A stretch of DNA of 64,000 bases from Verticillium longisporum. Taxonomy: Eukaryota > Ascomycota > Sordariomycetes > Glomerellales > Plectosphaerellaceae. The notes beneath the pieces are model-generated. The model saw nothing but the letters and a program-made list of their open reading frames with translations, ran no database searches and was not told where the DNA came from. Position numbers and translations under genes: made by a program. The stretch covers positions 3,844,001 through 3,908,000 of the forward strand of contig JAETXT010000006.1 in NCBI GenBank assembly GCA_019188255.1, written 5' to 3'. Position 1 is the first letter of the stretch, and each line of letters opens with the position of its first letter. This document shows, piece after piece, positions 58,939-64,000 of this stretch.

Positions 58939-60501
58939 ATGATAATCGACCAAATAATGCCCAAGTCGGCTGTTCTGCATCGTGACCTGCGGCATCAATT
59001 TCTGCAACTCGCCAGTTGCGAGGGTCACTACTGCATTCTAACAGACGGGAGGAAGATCTTCGATTCTTCTGGCGATGCCGCTGTGGCGTGCCTTGGCCAC
59101 GGACACCCCAGAGTTCTAAAGGCGGTAAGACAGCAAGACGCGATCGCCACATATTGCGCAACAACGTTCTTTGCGCACAGCACATCTGAGGAATTATGTC
59201 AACTTCTCGTTGACTCAACTGAGGGCCACATGTCAAAAGCCTACATCGTAAGCAGTGGTATGTCTCCGGCGTCGCGACAAAGGGCAGCGTCTTTGCTAAA
59301 AGGCACAGGTTCAGAAGCTATGGAGGCGGCAATGAAACTTTCGCGTCAGTTTTTTCTCGAACAGACACCGGCACAGCGCACAAGATACAGATTCATATCC
59401 AGAAGCCGCTCCTATCATGGGATCACGCTGGGGGCGCTGTCTGTTGGCGGACACGCTGGCCGACGAGCGAACTTTGAGCCCATGATGTGCAATAACACAT
59501 CAGTCGTGTCCCCTTGTTTTTCTTACAGAGGCCAGGCAAGTCACGAGACCGACGCTATGTATGTTGCAAGACTCGCGAAGGAGTTGGAGGACGAATTCAT
59601 ACGCCTTGGTCCCCACATAATATGTGCATTTGTTGCAGAGCCCGTAGTTGGAGCGGTAAGGCATTATACGAATCGTTCTCAGCCAGCACCTTTGAGCTGA
59701 TCATGCGAGTACCACAGGCACTTGGCTGTGTGCCTGCAGTACCAGGCTATTTCAAGGCCATGAAAGCAGTGTGCGAAAAATACGGAGCGCTACTTATTCT
59801 CGTTGAAGTCATGTGTGGCGTGGGTCGAACAGGCACCCTTCATGCATGGCAAGATGAAGGTGTGGTCCCTGACCTCCAAACCATTGGCAAGGGGCTTGGT
59901 GGTGGCTATTGACCAATTGCAGGACTCCTGATCAGCCGTCGATTTGTAGATGTGCTTGAAAATGGCAGCGGGCAAGTGCAATTTCTCGCTTTCACCTTCC
60001 TGCTTTCTTGATGCAGCTAATATGTAGTACAGTATCTTCGTTCATGGCCATACTTACCAGGCTCATCTCAGCGCCTGTGCAGCGGCTCTTGAGGTTCAAC
60101 GCATCGTTGTATCCGATAACCTTCTGGAGAACGTGAGGGATAAGGGGAGCCGCTTATTCAGGCAGCTCAGAAGCAACCTTGACAGTCATGCTCATGTCGG
60201 CGACATCCGTGGGAAAGGACTCTTCTGGGGCATCGAGTTTGTCTGCGATAAGCGCACTAAAGATCCATTCCCGCGCCACGCGCAGATCGCAGCGAGATTG
60301 TCCGATCTGGCGCTCACTGAGCACTGCGGGAACCCAGGAGCCGGCACAGTCGATGGCTACAGTGGAGATCACATCATCCTGGCACCGCCGTACACCATCA
60401 CCGATTCTGATGTTGATTTTCTTGTAGAGACTGTGACAAAGCTCATACATCATTTCTTCCATTATAAGATTAACCTCCCCGAGAAGTCGAGAGACAGCTG
60501 A
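58939..60501 (+). pseudogene. Class III PLP aminotransferase, probably inactive (internal stop and lost PLP aspartate)
   Basis: Four exons (58939-59257, 59309-59655, 59718-59971, 60033-60501) join in frame to 463 codons. Motifs seen: DGRKIFDSSGDAAVACLGHG, HPRVLKAVRQQDAIATYCAT, KAYIVSSGSEAMEAAMKLSR, RSYHGITLGALSVGGHAGRR, PHIICAFVAEPVVGA, TIGKGLGGGY with the PLP lysine, FVHGHTYQAHLSACAAALEV and DHIILAPPYTITDSDVDFLV. This is the class III family (GABA/beta-alanine/taurine-type transaminases). Two features suggest loss of function. TGA at 59911-59913 follows GKGLGGGY and would remove the last 150 residues. In LILVEVMCGVGRTG, the valine at 59802-59804 stands where the family has Asp, which binds the PLP ring nitrogen. 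The third intron starts with GC (GCAAGT), a rare but valid donor. The rest of the frame is free of indels, so this is either a young pseudogene or carries base errors. The substrate cannot be told. Confidence 0.78.
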
Positions 60502-60993
60502 AATCTACTCGACCTTGTGGTATTGATTTGAGCTGAACCAGACCAAGATACAAAGAACTTTGAGAAGGCCAGAAGTACTGTCCCGGGCCATCATTTAGGA
60601 AGAGCATCAACAGAACGAGGTCACATTCCACAAACAGTCGAGCATATGTCAATCAAACCTGAGATGTTATATCATGTACGCCTTGTCGGTGATTACATAA
60701 TACTTGTCCCCAGGCATTTGACCCCGGATAGAGACCATGAGGCCCACTCAATCAAACCTCCCTTACTACGCCTGCCCTCCTTGCTTTGATCAGTCAACCG
60801 CCGTAGCTTTGTTGTGCAACAGTTGCTGTCGCTCTATCATGAGCATACAAGTTCTGACAACTGCCTTTACACCACATGGCAGATGTGCATATTTTCAACA
60901 GCGACGCACAAACGCGGATTGTCCGTTCCAACAACGTGCCTAAAACTCGCTTAGCGTCCCCATCACCTTGAGGTCGCCCTCAATCAGTTAGCC
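60502..60993. promoter_or_regulatory. Intergenic region upstream of EXO70
   Basis: About 490 bases between two plus-strand genes. No gene is recognised. Confidence 0.4.
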
Positions 60994-62960
60994 ATGGCTG
61001 TGACGGTGACAAATAACCGCCAAATCGCGGATGAAGAGGCGCGTGCCGAAGTCGATGTGCTAAGCTCCCGGCTCGAGAAGACGACTCAATTGACACGGAA
61101 GATACAAGCCTCGCTGGGGAGACTTGATGCCACCGGCAAGAGTGTACGCGATGTTGCAGGCCCACTCAATGGCGAGACAAAGAAGTTGCAGGTTCTTGGC
61201 CACAGTACGTTGCTCACCGGTCCAAGTTTCCCTGCACAACATAGTTACTGACTTCTTATGCTCTCCAAAGACATCGACAAAGTTGTATCGTCCATCGAGA
61301 AACTGCGACAGCCAGCCGATAGTAAGAATGACGAGGAACAGATCATTCGGGCGGGACCTGACAAGGCTGGACTTGTCAACTATCTCGCCTCTGTTAAAAG
61401 ATTGAACCAAGCCTTAGCCGATATGCAGACCTCGAACCTGCGGGCGAACCAGCAGACCATCGCCGACCTTTCACGCCTAGTGAAGTCCGGCAACACACAG
61501 CTTGAAGGTCATTTCGACAAACTCATTCGCGCCGAGACACCGCGATCGATCGAACCACTGCATTACATTACCAAAGACGTCCCGTTCCCAACACTTGCAC
61601 AGAGCGTGATCACGCCCTTGGCTCTCATCAGGGCACATGTGGCTGGTAGACAACCCCAGCTGACTTCACAAGAGTCTCCAGCTGCGAAGATATTTGCCGA
61701 TGTCCGAGGGCAATATCTGTCATCAACACTGGTCAATCTGGCCGCTGCAAGTGTCAATACGGCAAAGAAGAAGAACTCGGAAGCCATATATAGAGCTGGG
61801 ACCAACGGCATCGGTACATATGCGCAAGCCATGGAAGGCCTCTTTCTGGCGGAGTACGAGAATATTTGCAACCTCTTCAATCGGGGTGACTGGGGGCTAT
61901 ATTTCAGGTCACATGTCAGGCGGCCCTAGCAGAGCTAGCTCGCGCTGTTAGAGAGCTGAACGTTCACATCAAAGCCCATCTGACTACAGATTGCTACCTG
62001 GCGTACGAAATAACCGAGATCATGTCAAGCCTCTCTGAAAAACTGGAAACGCGTACTGGGGAGCTTAAGTCATCCCTAGCCGCGGCCCTTCGTCCTGTGA
62101 GAGAAACAGCCAAATCTTCACTAGCCGATCTGCTGGAGGATACCAGGCGCAGAGTCGGCAACATGCAAGTACTTCCTGCCGATGGCGCGCCCGTCCCCAT
62201 CGTCTCCGAAACCATGCAACGTCTGCAAGCTATGGTGGAATTCATGCGCCCCATTTCAAGTATCATGGTTTCTCTTGGCGACGGGGGCTGGAAGTCTGTC
62301 GCCGCTGCGAATGGCCGCTCAGCAGATGTCATTCCAAGCCTGGCATCGTTCGACATTGGTGCTGATGGCAAGGACATCTTCTCACATTATTGCACAGATA
62401 CCATTGAGACGTTACTTTCATCTCTTAATCAAAAGGCTCAAGCTGTGCTCCGAGGTGGTCGTGGAGTGCTGGGTGTTTTCTTGGCAAATAACGTTGTTAT
62501 CGTGGAGCGGATGATACGCGATTCTGATCTTGCTCCGTTGCTTGAGCAGCGGCTGGCATTGCTCGACCAGTGGCGAAAGAAGTCCAAAAGTCTGTATACC
62601 ATGGACTGCAAGGAGGTATCCAGTCATCTGTTCGATGTTATCCACACAAACAAACAACGACCTACCTCGGGCCAACCTGATTCGAGCTCCATCGTCAAAA
62701 GCCTGAGCAGCAAGGACAAGGACAACATCAAGAACAAGTTTCAATCATTCAATGCATCATTCGACGAAATGGTTGCAAAACACAAGTCCTACAACATGGA
62801 ACGGGAGGTTCGTCAGATGTTCGCGCGCGATATCCAGCAAATGCTTGAACCATTATACAACCGTTTCTGGGACCGCTATCACGAAGTCGACAAGGGCAAG
62901 GGGAAGTACGTAAAGTACGACAAGAGTGCTATATCGGCGATCTTTGTCACCCTTTACTAG
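60994..62960 (+). CDS. EXO70: Exocyst complex subunit Exo70 (one apparent frameshift)
   Basis: Exons 60994-61204 and 61271-62960, 633 residues after correction. The N-terminus ADEEARAEVDVLSSRLEKTT, then LTRKIQASLGRLDATGKSVR, is the coiled region common to exocyst subunits. The long helical rods follow: DKVVSSIEKLRQPADSKNDE, QALADMQTSNLRANQQTIAD, ALAELARAVRELNVHIKAHL, FSHYCTDTIETLLSSLNQKA, GVFLANNVVIVERMIRDSDL. The family C-terminus is MLEPLYNRFWDRYHEVDKGK, then GKYVKYDKSAISAIFVTLY. Exo70 tethers secretory vesicles to the plasma membrane through phosphoinositides and Rho GTPases. At 61892-61896 the frame ends as GLYFRSHVRRP-stop, while VTCQAALAELARAVREL continues in the next frame. Six G instead of five gives DWGAIFQVTCQAALAEL, so one base is probably missing. 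Exon lengths are one base short of a multiple of three, in agreement. Confidence 0.93.
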
Positions 62961-63597
62961 GCGTCTTTTTTTCCTTGCAGCGGCGTCACGGACAACATAT
63001 ACATGTTGGGGTCTAGAGGGAATACGGATCATGAGGGCGTTGCAGTTGATTACAGGAGTTAGGTCGTGCATGTCTTATCGCCAAGATATAGCAATGGTCA
63101 CAGTATATATTATGAGCAATCGTCCAAGTGTTGGGTCATGCGAATGAATGCCATGACCAAAACTGTGAAGGTAGATTTACCTCTATATAGTTACTCATGA
63201 CGACCTGAGCACTGTTGTCTCTGTATCACCCATGACCACACATGAAAGTATGGCGAGGCGCGGAGGGAATGAGTCCGCTTGGGGGGCACCGAATGAATAG
63301 CACAATTTCGTTATTCTTGTCCCGAATACGGCTGCAGTCCAGTTCGAATTATCATGTCAGTCCGAGAGCTCCACTCCCATACCAGCACCTCATCGCTCTT
63401 CCGCCTGAAGTAGAGAATTTGGTGTTGGGGATAAACTCTTCGTGAGTTTGTTCCAGCTTCCACGCCCCGACAGCTTTCTCTTGCGGCTCAGGGAGGTGAT
63501 GATCAGTGTAGCCAATGACAAAGTCATCGCTGCTCATACCCAGGTCCCTCCGTAAACGATGCAGCACATCGGCAGCTATGCGAAGTTTTACTGCGCC
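62961..63597. other. Convergent 3' intergenic region
   Basis: About 640 bases between EXO70 and the last minus-strand gene, tail to tail. No gene is recognised. Confidence 0.4.
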
Positions 63598-64000
63598 CTA
63601 GGGCCTAGGGACGGGTGCAGCTGCCTTATGGGCTCTGGAATAACCTGTCTTGCACTTCGACTGGCGAGCAGGCTCCGCAGATCCCGCTGAAGAGGCCTCC
63701 ATCGGATCAGCAACCTCTTCGTCAGAAGATTCGTCATCAGACTGATATTCGCCCCAATCCTGGTCATCGGGAGACATCCTGCCAAGCTCTGAATCTGGCA
63801 CAAGCGAAGCGTTAAGCCACAGCCTCTGAGGGTCGAAGTAGCTCTCCCCTCCCCGTATTCGCCTTGTAAAATGCTGCAGTATTTCTTGGAGGGTCTCATG
63901 AGCTAAATTTAGCTTCAACTTTGAAATCGGCTCACCATCGACCCCATCCCAGTCTAGACCGATCAGATATAACCCGTGGTAGTGCCCCGATGTGGTGAAA
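63598..64000 (-). CDS. Unidentified protein, C-terminal part only (runs off the right edge)
   Basis: An open minus-strand frame enters from the right edge and ends at the stop 63598-63600. It contributes about 133 residues. The part nearest the edge looks folded: SGHYHGLYLIGLDWDGVDGE, then SKLKLNLAHETLQEILQHFT, then GESYFDPQRLWLNASLV. The last 60 residues are acidic then basic and disordered (DDESSDEEVADP, AHKAAAPVPRP). Codon use and the amphipathic helix pattern support a real coding exon. The frame has no stop up to position 64000, so no intron need be assumed here. I do not recognise the family. A link to nucleotidyltransferase-type RNA enzymes crossed my mind from the GLYLIGLDWD string, but the evidence is too thin to claim. 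Confidence 0.65.
   Translation of the reverse strand, partial: FTTSGHYHGLYLIGLDWDGVDGEPISKLKLNLAHETLQEILQHFTRRIRGGESYFDPQRLWLNASLVPDSELGRMSPDDQDWGEYQSDDESSDEEVADPMEASSAGSAEPARQSKCKTGYSRAHKAAAPVPRP

Noticed and set aside
58939..60501. TGA at 59911 as selenocysteine or read-through
   Set aside because: Fungi lack the selenocysteine machinery, and the position is not a Cys/Sec site in the family. The accompanying loss of the PLP aspartate favours inactivation.

Overview
The window is nuclear DNA from a filamentous ascomycete. Gene spacing is compact. Introns are short (about 50-130 bases) with GT..AG ends. Proteins such as the CTF1/FarB-type Zn2Cys6 regulator, the fungal mitochondrial N-acetylglutamate synthase and the fungal cystathionine beta-lyase look most like Sordariomycetes, probably Hypocreales. 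That placement is inferred from remembered family resemblance, not from a search. I recognise 26 genes on both strands. Nearly all are conserved housekeeping genes. I see no CRISPR array, no transposon, no rRNA or tRNA gene, and no secondary-metabolite or phage-like cluster.

Layout, left to right: a complex I subunit cut by the left edge (minus); a BAR-domain protein (minus); mitochondrial N-acetylglutamate synthase ARG2 (minus); V-ATPase subunit e VMA9 (plus); ARV1 (minus); an intracellular LysM protein (plus); the CTF1/FarB regulator (minus); a 2 kb gene-free stretch with TAGGTA-type repeats; MCD4 (minus); monopolin CSM1/PCS1 (minus); the outer-membrane AAA ATPase MSP1 (plus); cystathionine beta-lyase STR3 (plus); SERINC/TMS1 (minus); an MCH1-like transporter (plus); GPI inositol deacylase BST1 (minus); mismatch repair PMS1 (plus); a fungal multi-spanning membrane protein (minus); adrenodoxin reductase ARH1 (plus) tail to tail with ETF-alpha (minus); the SWIRM/SANT subunit RSC8/SWI3 (plus); carnitine acetyltransferase CAT2 (plus); cyclase-associated protein CAP/SRV2 (minus); a MAK32-like PfkB protein (plus); replicative helicase MCM3 (minus); a class III aminotransferase that looks like a pseudogene (plus); exocyst EXO70 (plus); and an unidentified protein cut by the right edge (minus). 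No operon-like logic is expected. Still, three GPI-anchor/ER lipid genes (ARV1, MCD4, BST1) lie within 28 kb, and several genes serve mitochondrial redox or acyl metabolism (complex I, ARH1, ETF-alpha, CAT2).

The strongest unexpected signal is technical. At least six otherwise well-conserved genes (BAR protein, ARG2, STR3, BST1, MCM3, EXO70) have reading-frame breaks. In almost every case adding back one base to a short run of the same base, usually C/G, restores the conserved protein. This points to homopolymer under-calling in the sequence rather than real gene loss. The class III aminotransferase is different. Its frame is intact across four exons, but it has a TGA stop just after the PLP-lysine motif and a valine where the PLP-binding aspartate should be, so it may be truly inactive. 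I found no convincing new biological system.
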